64,000 nucleotides of DNA. It comes from Petaurus breviceps papuanus. Lineage: Eukaryota; Chordata; Mammalia; Diprotodontia; Petauridae. Shown here piece after piece: positions 46,701-58,435 of the stretch. Numbering within the stretch: position 1 is the first letter of the stretch; every line of letters begins with the position of its first letter. The notes beneath the pieces were generated by a model. It made no database searches and had not been told where the DNA came from. It saw only the letters and a program-made list of their open reading frames with translations. The stretch lies in the NCBI GenBank assembly GCA_028583685.1, contig JAMXIF010001210.1, positions 10,585,468-10,649,467 on the forward strand, in the 5' to 3' direction. The position numbers and the translations under genes are program-made.

Positions 46701-48769
46701 TAGGCAGACTGATTCTCATCAGCCAAAGCCAGGGTAAAGCTGGATATAGAGGATCTAGAATCTGAAGCTTTTAGAGCTCTGACTTCTAGACCACCAGATG
46801 CATTGTCTTCCTTGTTAGTATTGTGTTTGCAAAGCTTATGTTGTTAAGTCGTGTTCTTGAGAGTGAAGACAAGGCTTGGCTTTTATCAAGGGGCTTCAAG
46901 AGCCCTGTAAACTTAACCTGTGTGTTTTCCTTGAGTCAGCAAAATCTGTTTCTTTTCGCTGATTTTATAAAGAATCATGATTTGTTCTGGGTAAAGCAAC
47001 TTACTCATTCTAAAGACCTTGTAAGGACTGGACAAGAAAAACTAAAGACTCAAATGCCTTCCACTAACCTAGTTGGACTTCATACACAGGTAACTAAACT
47101 TCATCATCATGAATTGTTCTTTTTATTTGTTTTTGGTGTGTGTTTGTAATTTAAAAGCAGATCTAAAAAAATACTCGAGTCACAGGTTAAATGCTGTCCT
47201 GACCAACTGGTGTTCAATTTCTGTCAAATGGATGTTCCACAGTACTTTAGTTGCTAGCTAACACTATCCAAAGACTTAAGAAAAATACTGCCAAGTTATT
47301 TTGCACTCGGTGGTGGTACAGGGTGTGAGCAATGTGTTCCACACTACTAAGTCTTCCTGTTTGTGCAACATACAGGACTTTGATGCACTACATCAGGAAA
47401 TATTTCTGTGTAAATGCCAGGTTTAGTTTGCAAACTCCACTCAGCAATTACATGGCAGAAATTAGAAACCCATTGTCCCACTTAATTTCTAAATTCACAA
47501 CATTTGCATCAAACTGACTGATAGACAGGGTTAGACAGGATTGGGGGTGTATAAAAGCTCTCCGTTGAAAATAATGAAGTGACAGATTTTCTGTGTTTCT
47601 AGGGTTTTTCCCTTGGGGAATTCACATTAATGACGTCAGATGGGTCATTATTCTACCCCTACAGTTCTCTGTCTCTTCACCCTTAGTATTTTCATTAGGT
47701 GATACACACTAAAATGTTGCTGAAGCCCACACTCATCCTCTTCTTTCTACGATCACCCTCAAGTTTTAAAACTGAATTAGCTCAAAAGAAACAATAAACC
47801 CTCTCTGAGCTCAGTCACTAAGACGAGGAATCTTAAGAACACTTAAAAGTAGCAAAGAGCTTCCATAAAACATGTCATCCTCTGGCCCTATTCAGGGACA
47901 GCTCAGAAATGGATCATGGAAAATATTTGTCGATGAGTTTAAAATCAACAATCTGTGATTGGAATTACTTGTTTCATGAATTCTAGGCAAGATTACTGCA
48001 GATAATATCAGAACAGCCCTCTTCCCTGAGAAACTATGCTAAGCTGTAGTGTTTCTTGTTTTCAGTTGATTCAGTGTTACAGCAGAGTCCTGAAAAGTAA
48101 ATCCATCAAATCAGACACTATATCTTCACTTTTTGTTTCTATACACACTTAAAAAAGGTATTCTTCTAATTGAAAGCATTTTTGCTTTTTTTGGTATATG
48201 GACAAATGTTTTAGTTGAATGGGTGGCCTCCTCTGATAGCCTAGCTAATTTAACAAGGAGATGCCATCCCGAGGAGAGGAATGGCATTTTCTCAAATTCA
48301 CTTTCTTGGATTCAACTTTAGCAAAAGAAAAAAAAGTAAATAAATAAAAGAGGCCATCATCTCATAATTATCAGAGTAAAACCCAAATTACTTCTTAAGT
48401 AAAAAAAAAATTCCAGAATCTCAAACCAACAGTTTTTTGTTCCTTTTACATAGATACAGACCTCCCCAGCAAACTTTATGTTGGTGAAGAGAAACAGAAA
48501 AGGAAAATAAAAATTCTAGCATTACAGAAGAGACTTGTATCTGGCACTATAACAGGGGCACGGCTTTTAGTTGTTACAGAAAGCAACTTCATGCTAAAAG
48601 TTTTTCTCTTTTTAAATGTTTTTTTTAATAGGGAAAAAACCCTGCTAACAACTACTTTCACATACCTAAAATTTCAACACCAAAGGGTGCAAGAGACACA
48701 GATACTGTGAATAATAAAGAAGTATAATATTCAAGTATATGAGGGAGTATCACAAATGGCCACAGAGAA

Positions 48770-48806
48770 ATATATATATATGTATATATATATGTATATC
48801 TATAAT
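48770..48806. repeat. Alternating TA/TG tract in the MAP2 3' UTR
   Basis: TATATATATATGTATATATA and on, about 37 nt. Confidence 0.9.
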
Positions 48807-49595
48807 ACTGTATCAAACAGATGGAAAGGATGTGAAACTCGTAGTGTGGACACAAATCTAGCCAATTAACTGACATCCTAATCAGACACAAGTCCATAGT
48901 TGTGGAAGTGTTCCATGTCTAAAAGCTGCTTTTGAACATCACTTCCTTAAAAATACAGTTCAACTGTTCTTCAACTACTTTTTTTTAATTAGTTAAATAA
49001 TTTATCAGAATTACCTATACACTGATTTAATTATCCAGGCCCCAAATGTTAATAACTTAATTGAATCTTTCTTCCCATTTATACAAAATAACACTTTTTT
49101 TAAAACTTGGTTTTTTTTTTAATATGTTCTTCTCATCTTGTAATCAGACTCTTTCATTTTAATTTAACCTGTAATAAGTTACAAAAGGACAATCTTGGTT
49201 GCCCATAAACAGACCAGTGAAATGAGCAGCTTGGATATTAACAAGGCTCTTCAGAAAATAGTGGATGGCCTTCAGGCACATGAAAGGTAAAAATGCATTT
49301 TTATCATGGTACTCCATGCAAGACAGACCAGAGCAACAAGAATCATCCAATGGAATATATTGCAATTGTACTCATGTAAAGCCAATGGGTCTTCCTGCTG
49401 CAAATGAAAATCAGGTCAATTTCTGCACATACTTAAATTGGGGGGATTATTTTTATCGTAATGGTTACCACAATCTTGGGATAAGATGTATTTTAGAATT
49501 TATAAGGACTGAATATAACACCTGCTCTGAGCCCGCTCCTGCCAAGAGCTCATGACTAAATAGCATGACTTCATTCAGTGTTAAATGAGACAGAT

Positions 49596-49811
49596 TCATA
49601 AGCCCTGCTTTGCAAGGGCAGCAGTGACATCTTCAGCCAAAGTGGCAAGCTGGGGAGACTCTAGCAGGTTGATGCTTCCAGATGAGGAGACGTTGCTGAG
49701 TCGCCTGGGGGAAGCCACGCTGGATCTGCCCGGAGACTGTGTAATGATCTCAGCACCATGGTCTACCCGAGCCTTAGCATGTTCTCTGAAGTTCAGTTTT
49801 TGGCTGTCAAT
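49596..49811 (-). CDS. MAP2: MAP2 terminal coding exon (C-terminal tail)
   Basis: These 216 nt encode 71 residues plus a TGA stop. The exon begins [20 protein letters not shown] and ends [17 protein letters not shown], the hallmark C-terminus shared by MAP2 and tau. Between them is a serine- and proline-rich stretch with [20 protein letters not shown], containing proline-directed and basophilic phosphorylation motifs. The acceptor is GAACAG. The stop codon is at 49596-49598. The residues distinguish it from tau ([18 protein letters not shown] rather than [18 protein letters not shown]). The plus-strand open frame over the same bases is only its antisense shadow. Confidence 0.97.
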   Translation of the reverse strand: MDSQKLNFREHAKARVDHGAEIITQSPGRSSVASPRRLSNVSSSGSINLLESPQLATLAEDVTAALAKQGL

Positions 49812-49986
49812 CTGTTCAGGGTAAAAGACATTTATTATTTGACTTAGTCATTGCAAACTGGAGTAGGGGGTCCCTAGTCTAAGGATCTTATTTTGAGATG
49901 ACCTATATACATGCTGGGATATCCCCATTCCTTACCACTCCAGCTCTTTCATTTGTAACTGATTTGGCATCTAAGAGGTTCCATAC

Positions 49987-50099
49987 CTTGACGTTACCAC
50001 CTCCAGGTATGTGGTGGGCATTGTCAAGTGACCCCACTTTAGCTTGTGCCTTCTCTTTGAAATCCAGCTTCACGCTTTCAATTTTCACACGGCCACCAC
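49987..50099 (-). CDS. MAP2: MAP2 exon for the last microtubule-binding repeat
   Basis: This 113-nt exon starts with two bases completing a glycine codon and reads [20 protein letters not shown], then [17 protein letters not shown]. This is the last repeat of the MAP2 tubulin-binding domain. It has a TATAG acceptor and a GTATGG donor. The length equals tau exon 12. KVGS is the KxGS site of this repeat, a target of MARK-family kinases in the tau/MAP2 family. Human MAP2, as I recall it, has V where this copy has I before PGGG. Only 175 nt of intron separate it from the terminal exon. Confidence 0.96.
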
Positions 50100-50697
50100 C
50101 TATATAAGATAGAAAGATTTGCAATGATGAATTGGCTTTGGTTTTTACCCTTGTGAAAGAATAAGTAGTAATAAATTAGGATCAGATAGACAAAACCAAA
50201 TTACAGAATTGTATGTCACTTGATTTAATTGGCCTTGACTTTTTTTTAAATATATAAACTGAAGGTTTTAGATTAAAGTCCCCTTACAACTTTAATGTGT
50301 GATTATTACAGTCTCTATGAACATAGCTGTGTAAGGAATTTTTAAAAAGTCACCAAAGTCTATTTGCCTTTTGTCCACTCAGATATAGTCTAACACCATT
50401 AAAAATATCCCTCAAAGGAAGTTATTGACATTATTCTTATGGTATATAGTTTAATATTTAGTCTCCAGTGTCTTTCCCCTTCTCTGTATTTCTAGTCTGA
50501 ATGATAAGTTAGGGTGCTATTGTCTCCAATGTAGTTAATCTGCATGTAACTCAGTTGCAGGTATTCCACAAATACAACATTTGTTAGAAGTTTAAGCAAT
50601 GGAACACAACAAAATGCTCCAGAAGGACAAAAGGAGGCAAGTATAATCCTGTTGAGATAATTCTTTCCATTCTTAAACTGTTTTTATTATTTGTTAC
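50100..50697 (-). other. MAP2: MAP2 intron between the last two repeat exons
   Basis: This is 598 nt, AT-rich and without a recognised repeat. A GTAACAAATA donor is seen at its start on the minus strand and a TATATAG acceptor at its end. Confidence 0.85.
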
Positions 50698-50779
50698 CTG
50701 GCCTATGACGGATATTCTTTAGAGAACCGCATTTAGATGTCACGTGGCTTAAGTCAATCTTCTTGGTAACAATCTGTAT
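50698..50779 (-). CDS. MAP2: MAP2 exon for the third microtubule-binding repeat
   Basis: This 82-nt exon encodes [20 protein letters not shown] followed by KNIRHRP and the first base of a glycine codon. The QIVTKK segment corresponds to the QIVYK-type hexapeptide of tau, and KCGS is the phosphorylatable KxGS motif. It has a GCAG acceptor and a GTAAC donor. The length equals tau exon 11. The first residue is I, where I recall V in human MAP2. The upstream boundary is in phase 0, so it can join either the 93-nt optional exon or, when that is skipped, the first-repeat exon outside the window. Confidence 0.96.
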
Positions 50780-52523
50780 CTGCATAAATCACAAAAGGTA
50801 TATTTTAGATGGTTGAAATATACACACACAGTGATGTTCAAGTCCATACAGACTTAGTGGAGAGCACTCACTCACATGTGTGCACGCATGCACACACACA
50901 AACACACACACATGCCTGGATACATTTGGATAGAAAGGAAGGAGCCAAGTGTAAAAGTCCTGGAACAGAAGATTTTATTAGTAGAAACAGGGCACACCAC
51001 AAAGAATGGAAACAACTGCATTAATACAAGCTTTCATTCAATCCGAATATTAGGTATTACCATGTTAAGACCTCTTATAAGCAAAAACCCAGAGAAAGCA
51101 GAAGAAGATGAATTAGTTAATACTGGAAAATGCTTTGAAGAGTAAGAAGCACCAGTAGATCTGAGATATAAGTAAAATATAATGAACAGGCTTCTTTTCT
51201 AAAATATTAGTAAGTGATCACACCTTGGTCAGTGGAACTTCCCTAAAGCATCACATAATAGCATCGTGGTAGCACTCAGTTCCTTTTCCTATTTTTTTTT
51301 ATGTTTCCCTCCAATTCTCAGAGGGTAGAAGTTTTTCCACCTACTTTCAGGTCCTTCCGACTCCCAATTCAAACCTTGCTGCTTAGGCATTTTCATCTGG
51401 TCTCCTGGCAGTGGAGGACAGAAGGAGCTGGTTGAGTTCATCCTGTCTTCCTTCAACTCTATCATAACAGTATGCAGTATTTAGGTTAACTATAGAATCC
51501 TAGGACCAAGCTATGTGTCCTTATCAACGTCCAAAGGAGGAAAGGGAAAAGGAGCCATGAGCATCAGTATCTGGCACCCAGCATTTAACCCATCCAACCC
51601 CTTTCATTAAGCTCAACAGTGAGCAATGTATTGATCTCACAGTAATTATTCTCCAAAATTCTAGGCACCAGCTGCTAGAGTGGGGATGTTATTTGATTGC
51701 TTCCCTTCCTTCTCCTTATGCTCATTTGAGTAGTGAATGACCTATAGCTAGGAAAAATTCAGACACCTGTATTTGCCTGAGGGAAATTCAACCAGGAGGA
51801 AATCTTTATGCTGAAATATATAAAATAGATGGGATAGATGTTTCCTCCTTTCCCTGGAAAGAACTCTCTTTGTTCTATGAGTGTTGACTTTTTCAACTGT
51901 GAACTGGAGACATTTAATGTCTGGCCTTTGGATTTATACTTTCCCATTCTACCACATCACTTTTGCTCTGGTGAAGGAGAGAAGGGAGTACTCCTAAGGG
52001 ACAGTCTACATTGGGACGTAAATTCTTTTATCTTGAACTATATGTAAAATTTACTTGATCACTTCTGCAATATTCCAAGTAAACAATGGAGGTGGCTAAC
52101 TGCTTTGAATATTTCTGAGAATATTAGCTTATGTCTCCTGTGCAAGTTGGACTGCCATAATTTCAATAGAACAGTTGGAATATGTGGTTCAGCTAGCTGA
52201 CACTGTATTTTCACTGGAGCAGGAAGAGAGAGAGCATCAGGTAAAGACCAGTGAATCAAAATGGTAAAGTAAATGGCCTCGCTGTCCTCCTAGCTTCAAA
52301 GGTATACCTTATGCAGTTTAATTTGCTAGAAGACTCATGAAGAAAGCCCATTACTCAACAGACAGGGTTGACATGCCACTAGACCAGGTTGACACATTAA
52401 ACAGTAGTGAGAAGGGGGAAAAGTGCTTGGGAAGAAGCAACGCAGGAAAGGTGACAGAGGGCTGGCTCTTCAGGAGGCTCACTCACAGGCAAGGACACCC
52501 TCCAAGCAGCAGCTTCTACTTAC
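50780..52523 (-). other. MAP2: MAP2 intron after the optional repeat exon
   Basis: This is 1.74 kb with no recognised interspersed repeat. CA-rich sequence lies at 50820-50910. Clean intronic DNA around a regulated cassette exon may hold splicing-control elements, but none was pinned down. Confidence 0.8.
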
Positions 52524-52616
52524 ATTTCCTCCCCCTGCAGAATGTTTGATGTTATCCTTGGAACCACATCTGGACTGAACCTCGCTAAAATCCATCTTCT
52601 TGTTTAAAATCCTAAC
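52524..52616 (-). CDS. MAP2: MAP2 exon for the optional second microtubule-binding repeat (4R exon)
   Basis: MAP2 binds and stabilises microtubules in neuronal dendrites. This 93-nt exon is 31 whole codons, so it can be skipped without changing frame. It reads [15 protein letters not shown], then [16 protein letters not shown]. That is a tau/MAP2-type repeat ending in the usual KxGS-like and GGG motifs. A TTAG acceptor precedes it and a GTAAGT donor follows. It is the same length as tau exon 10, the regulated repeat of the paralogue, and corresponds to the repeat that makes the four-repeat MAP2d form. Compared with the human repeat as I recall it, two positions appear changed (M for I, E for K). 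The next exon starts in phase 0, as needed for cassette use. Identification is very secure. That the exon is alternatively spliced here is inferred from the family. Confidence 0.95.
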
Positions 52617-53229
52617 CTAAAAGGAATCGAAGGGAACTTACTACAAATGGCTTTTATTCTGGGGTGGGGGACAAGGTAGTAGGAAGCCAGAAGGAGCCTA
52701 CTTTTGTTATGTGTGGCAAGCAAGTTTTATGAAGGCTGAATAGGTATCTGTCTAAATATTAATTTGGCTAAAGCATAAGGAATTCCAATATTTTGTGTCT
52801 GTCACAAGAGTTTAAAAACACAGCAGTGCTGTCCCCTCACTGTAAAATGTGGAAGGCAGATGTAGATGAACACCATCTGGGTAAGTCAAGGCAAGCCTAT
52901 TCCTTGGACTCAGCATGGTGTGGAAGATCTTCAACATTTCAGATATGATCTATTGCTACACCAGGGATTCAGGTTCTCACTATGGAGACTGTAATGATTC
53001 AGTTCAGTCTAAAACTTCAATGACTATGGCTAATTTCTTCTTCCTTGTTTTTCACTTAATAGATCTCTTCTCCACCAGCCAATTTGTTGTCCAAGAAGTC
53101 CATCTTTGCTTCACCTTAGGGTTCCCTCTGATATTCTTTATTGCTTCAATGAATGGTCAGTTACTGGCAAACTTTGAGAAAGACAGTGTGAACATGTTCA
53201 AAGAGCATTGGATTTCAAAGCCTGAGTGC

Positions 53230-53422
53230 TGGATTTGAATCCTGGATCCATCACTTACCTAGGTGTGTGGAAGTTGTCTTAAATACTTTCAATGAGTTTC
53301 ACTCCTTTCAACCTCAGTAAGATGGGCTAATTAATATTTATACTATCTCCCTTACACAGTTCTTTTGAGGACTAATGAGATAAAGAAGAAAATGTGCTTT
53401 ATAGAGTGCTATACAAATATAA

Positions 53423-53454
<32 letters not shown>
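53230..53454 (+). repeat. MIR-type SINE ending in (TTA)n
   Basis: AGAGCATTGGATTTCAAAGC, TTCAACCTCAGTAAGATGGG and TATAGAGTGCTATACAAATA follow the MIR order. The tail is a TTA microsatellite (53427-53454). Confidence 0.7.
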
Positions 53455-53712
53455 TTATAATTCAGATACTCAGTTGTGTTTAACTCTTGTTAACCTGGCA
53501 GACTATAGCATGTCAGTATTGTCCATGGGGTTTTCCTGGCAAAGATGCTGGAGTGGTTTACCATTTCCTTCTCCAGTGGATTGGGACAAACACAAGTTAA
53601 GTGACTTGCTCAAGGTCACATAACTAATAAGTGTCTGAGGCCATATTTGAACTCAGGTCTTCCTGACTCCAGGCCCAATGCTCTATCCATTGAGCCATCC
53701 ATCTGCCTCCAC
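53455..53712 (-). mobile_element. Mar-1-like CORE-SINE
   Basis: CAGTTGTGTTTAACTCTTGT, TGGAGTGGTTTACCATTTCC and CTATCCATTGAGCCATCCAT give a full-length reverse copy directly after the TTA tract. Confidence 0.85.
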
Positions 53713-55056
53713 TACTACCATTATGACTACTATCATTATTAACAAAGGGGAAAGGATCCTGGGAGGTAACATGAGAGCATTCCTTCCTAACAGTACTTTC
53801 CTCTTTAGACACAGCTAATACACTCAAACCAGAACTGCAAGACCAGGACCAAAGAAGAGAAAATAAGATTAAAAACAATCTGAGATGAGCAGCCACAAGG
53901 ATTCTCGTTGTCAAGTACACACTACTGTCCACTGTTAAAGGAACTGTTCACCTAGAAAAAATATATAGGTATTCATTGATATAAATAATGGGGCAAAACA
54001 CAATCCTGTCTCTCAAAATATCCTTTCCCCCCAGTGATTTATATTAGAGTTGTAATTCCATTAGTCTCTAAGTGACTCCATCAAATTAGCTGTTGTAACG
54101 TCCTTTACAGTAAACACAGAAGCCTTTTCAGTTCTTTCCTTAGGCATTAGGTTACTTATTCAACAGTTAGCAAGATATGGGTAGGGTGATAAAGAGAAAG
54201 GGCAAAGTAAAGCAAACTTCCTTCTAAGTTATAATTATGTCTTTGTTAGGATTTCCATTTCCCATCTCCATCTCCTCTTGGAGCATCACCTTCTCCCCCT
54301 TTTTCAGCCTCCTGGGTTTTGCTAAGTAGCAGCAAGTGGAATGTGGCTCACTATCTCTCCCCAATCTACTGTAGAGATATCGGACTTGGAACTCACTTCA
54401 CCCTTTGAACCTAACAGGAAGTTGGAAAGTTGACTCACTGTTATGAGTTTAACTTTTTACTTTCCATCCTCAATGAACTTCACTTTCTGCCCCCAAATGG
54501 GGTTGTAGGATCAATTTTAAAATGTGTATAGGCCTTGCTGCTTAGAAGCCAAGGCCGCTATTGGTGTGAAAACAGGAAGATATGGATTGAAATAAAAACA
54601 GAGGCTAAATGAGGGTCTCCTGATATCAGCTGCTTTTCTTGCCTTTTCCCCTGACACTGAGGAATAATCCAAATGTCACATGCATTGGCAATATTTAGGA
54701 GGAATTGTATTCTACCTTCTTGAGAAACAAGCACAAAAACTCAAACAAAAACATACCGCAGTCTTATATCAGACTTTGAGGTTGATGTCACATCATAGGG
54801 GAAAAAAATATAAAAATGCAAGATAAAATTGAGCTGAAGTAGACCGGCATTGTCCAGCTGGTCTGTCCCCTGCAGGGAAACATCACAAACACCTCTCTTC
54901 AGTGACTCCAAGAAAGGACCTAATTTTCAAATGGGAATTCAGGAGGCATAAGGACTAGACTTGGCTTTGGGGCATATAATAAAAGTTCTACTTTTTTTTA
55001 AAGGGATCACAAGCAGAGTCTGAATTCAACAATAAATCTGGCTCCCCTAGAAGGAT

Positions 55057-55082
55057 ATATATATATATACATATACATATAC

Positions 55083-55115
<33 letters not shown>
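55057..55115. repeat. (TA)n-rich microsatellite
   Basis: TATATATA blocks with CA interruptions, about 60 nt and self-complementary. Confidence 0.95.
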
Positions 55116-56665
55116 GTATTAACTCTCGAGAGTTGCATGGGTTTGAATTAATGAATACTTTGAATATTTCAACTTTCAGTGATAAACTGTTTTTAGAAAG
55201 AGAAACATGCTATTTGTTTTCCCCAAAATGCTCCATTCAGATGGTATCTCCAGGGGCCTCATTAGTCTGGATATGAAATAGATGTCATCTGAATTCTTCC
55301 AACCACCTTTAGGAGCGGATTGGGGCTTAATAGATCCTTCAAAGATCTTTGCCTGTATTTTACTTGTTTGCTAAGGAAACACAATCAGTGAAAATCGGAA
55401 GTGATTAATTCAGTAAAAGGGTGTTTTGATCTTTATGAAGATGTTACTATTTGCTTACTGAATATGAACACTTTAAATGTTGATTGTAGAGAATTTCTTT
55501 TTGTTATCCAAATAACCGGTTACTCAGTGGGAGGGGGTGCTATGGACTCCAGAAGTCATTAATAGGAAATGATTAAATATTACAAGATTCGCCCAGAATG
55601 AAATAAAGTATCATCCTATGGCAGTCTTCATTAATCCTCTATTTTCTTCAGCTTCTATAGCACTGAATGAGCTCTTAAACATCTTAAAGATGATGGTAAT
55701 TTTGTCAGTGTATGTTCTGCTAAGGATCCAGTATCACAATGTACATGTTTTCTCATTGAGAAAACAAAGGGTCACTCATTTCCTATGTGTAGAGGCTCGT
55801 TCCATTTTCCTAACATTGCGTTATCACCTTGGATGCTGCATATGAAGAACTGAATATCACAGTATATATAGGGTTACACTTATCAGTCCCTTCCTATATA
55901 CTGGAAGAAAGTGTATTGTTGGTTTTACTTTTCTTCTGTACAGGACTTCTCATCAGACATGACAAGTTCCAGTCTAATGCCTTTCTCTAATCGGCTGACT
56001 ACAGTGGGATTCTGCCAGCTTTGCTGGAGGAAATGTCTTGCTCTTCAGCACTATAGACTTCCCAAGGCTCAGTTAACAGCATATTTTGCCACTGGATGTA
56101 TCCTTTCAGAAAACAGAAAAAAAGATGCCTGGTAAGGATTGTAAGGTCCTATCATAGTACAATTTTCTGATAAGAAATGTCAGTTCCTATTCTCCAGGCT
56201 CTAAATAGAGAACAGTTTCTCAGGCACTTAGATGTCAATTGTCTTCATGTTTTGTAAAATATATCTTAAGGGAAAAAACAATCTGAACAAATCTTTCAAA
56301 TGTACATGTTTAAATACCAGGCTAGAAAATATAATAGACCTTTGTGTGACAGAGCAACCAATTCTCTGATGGTTTTTTTTTTAGGTAATAAGGCCTTATT
56401 ATTTTTTTATTGGTGTGTATTTAAAATTAGCTGGAAGTTTAGGTCTGATTTAATGTGACTTTATCTTTTTTAATTAACACCCTTGTGAATTAAATAAAAA
56501 AGGTTAAGGATATCTCAAAGTGGCCCACAAATTCAAGAGTCCAAGGATTTGATAGGCTAAGTCAGGTTTAATCTTTACCCAGGTCCTTTGACTCCAAAAG
56601 CAGTCATTTTTTCATTGTATTAGACTTAACTTCCCTGAGATTAATTTTGCTCATCTGTAAAATGT

Positions 56666-56708
56666 GCGCGCGTGTGCGTGTGTGTTTGTGTGTGTGTGTG
56701 TGTGTGTC
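56666..56708. repeat. (GT)n/(GC)n microsatellite
   Basis: It begins with alternating GC (TGCGCGCGTGTGCG) and goes on as GT. Such alternating purine-pyrimidine DNA can adopt Z-form. Confidence 0.93.
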
Positions 56709-56754
56709 TGATGTTTTTGAATGGGGGAGCAGGAGATAGAACTTTCATAGGAAC

Positions 56755-56940
56755 ACAGGATAAGAGTTCTAGAACTGGAAAGGAATTTTGAAGCCATCTT
56801 TTCCAATCCCCTCATTTTCTTTATGAGGAAACTGGCTCACTGCAATTAAGTGATTTGTCCAAGGTCACATGGGTAGTAAGCAGAATAGGTAGTATTTGAA
56901 CCCAGGATCTTTGACTCCAGAGTTATCTCTCTTTCCACAA
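56755..56940. repeat. MIR-type SINE
   Basis: CTAGAACTGGAAAGGAATTT, CTTTATGAGGAAACTGGCTC and CCAAGGTCACATGGGTAGTA are MIR/Ther text. Confidence 0.65.
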
Positions 56941-56999
56941 TGTCCTCCCTCCCCAGATAACTGCCAAACAATTTGAACCTATGACAATTGTTTCAATTA

Positions 57000-57480
57000 A
57001 ACAGACATTTATGAAGCATCTACCATGGCAAGGCATTGTGCTAAACACTGGAGTTACAAGAATAGTACATGACCCAGGGGTGGGCAACCTGCGGCCTCGA
57101 GGCCACATGTGGCCCTCTAGGTTCTCAAGTAGGGTCCTTTGACTGAAACCAAACTTCACAGAACAAATCCCCTTAATAAAAGGATTTGTTCTGCAAAACT
57201 TGAATTCAGTCCAAAGGCCCCACTCTAGGACCTAGAAGGCCACATGTGGCCATGTCCTCTCCCCTGGGCCCTAACCTCTGCTCTCAGAGAGTTTACAATC
57301 TACTGGAGTGAGATATCCTTATACAGATTAGTGTAACACAGAGTCAGGTGTGGTCCCTGACAGGGAGGGGAAGGAGAAGATATTCAGGGCGCTCTAGGTA
57401 AATCAGAGCAGAGAGGAGTCACAGAAATTGTCACAGAGGAAGTGACTCTTAAGCTAAGTTCTGATAGAAGGGAAGGCAGA
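57000..57480 (+). repeat. Ancient interspersed repeat split by a palindromic DNA transposon
   Basis: CATTGTGCTAAACACTGGAG stops at 57074 and CTCAGAGAGTTTACAATCTA resumes after 57266, then AAGTGACTCTTAAGCTAAGT. It is related to 18560 and 42850. Confidence 0.5.
57075..57266. mobile_element. Palindromic hAT-like MITE
   Basis: It begins CAGGGGTGGGCAACCTGCGG and ends CCCCTG. Long imperfect inverted arms of about 75 nt (GGCCACATGTGGCC through GAACAAATCC and its complement) fold around CCTTAATAAAAGG. Confidence 0.75.
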
Positions 57481-57734
57481 AATGAAGATGTGGAAAAACA
57501 TCAACAGCTGACTGGCTGAATGACTGAGCCCTTATGTCCCAGCGTTGTTCCGAGGATAAAATGAGGCCACGGGGACCAAGTGCTTTGTAAATCTTAAGAC
57601 TTTATATACAATTGTCAACTGCTTATTACTGTTACTGTTGTTACAGTTCAGTCTTCCCACTTTCTAGTGGGAGGAAAAAGTGAAGAATGAAAGGCCTTTC
57701 ATCACACAACTGGATAATTTAAAAAAATTACCTG

Positions 57735-57925
57735 ATAGGAGGATCATTGAATTTAGAGACAGAAGAGACAATAGAGATAATCTTGTCTAAGTTCCTTTTT
57801 TGCTTGTGAAAAAACTGAGTTTTAAGAGACACGAGGAGAATTCCCCAAAGTTAAGTAGGGAGTTGAGACAGGATTCAAATTCAGGCCCTTTGGCTACACA
57901 GATCCAGAGCTCTTTCCGTTACCCC
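57735..57925. repeat. MIR-type SINE
   Basis: ATTGAATTTAGAGACAGAAG and CTTGTGAAAAAACTGAGTTT are MIR-like and diverged. Confidence 0.55.
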
Positions 57926-57934
57926 ATCCTACCC

Positions 57935-58435
57935 CTTAATGTTGTTCCTCAGCTCAAAAACCTTCAATTGCACATCTTTTCCTAGTGAACAAACCCCAAA
58001 CTCCTTGGGGCACCATTAAGACCTCTCTCCTATCTGGGCCTAATTTGCCTTCTCTGGTTTGTATCTTTAATGCACTAAGCAAACAGGAACATTCTCCATT
58101 CCTCCAATATATCTGAAGCTTTTCCACTTTCCTACTTTTCACTCGCACTATTTCCCTCCATCTGGAATGCCTTCTTTCCACATCTCCTCCTTTAAAAATC
58201 CTGCCTGTTTATTTTCCAAAGCTCAGCCTAAATATCACCTTAACTCTCCTGATTACCGAAGTAAACAATAGTTTCCCTTTCCTCTAAACTTCTAAGAATA
58301 TCTTTTGCTATATTCATAGCATTTATCACATACTATTTTGTAGTGTAGGTGTATGGGTATAGATATGTTTCCCTGATTAAGGTTCTAAACATAGTACATG
58401 CTAAATAAATATTTGTTGAATGAATGAATGAGTAA
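57935..58435 (+). mobile_element. L2 LINE 3' end
   Basis: AAACCCCAAACTCCTTGGGG, CTCCATCTGGAATGCCTTCT and CATGCTAAATAAATATTTGT plus (GAAT)n give the L2 3' region with its native tail. Confidence 0.75.

Larger units (their letters stand above)
45735..49595 (-). other. MAP2: MAP2 3' UTR
   Basis: The segment between the MAP2 stop codon and the poly(A) signal near 45751 is about 3.86 kb. I recall a 3' UTR of roughly 3.7-3.9 kb in other mammals. By eye it is nearly free of SINE and LINE sequence, unlike the DNA on either side, which suggests constraint. It is AT-rich with several T runs and an alternating TA tract at 48770-48806. A 92-nt-period duplication lies at 46543-46700. Rat MAP2 mRNA is known to carry a dendritic targeting element in the distal 3' UTR. 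The equivalent place here would be around 46.5-47.2 kb, but I could not align it. Confidence 0.85.

Noticed and set aside
46823-47149. 108-residue plus-strand open frame
   Set aside because: It lies antisense within the MAP2 3' UTR, has no recognisable domain and no splice or promoter context.
49585-49824. Plus-strand open frame over the MAP2 terminal exon
   Set aside because: It is the antisense of a conserved coding exon, which keeps stops away on the other strand.
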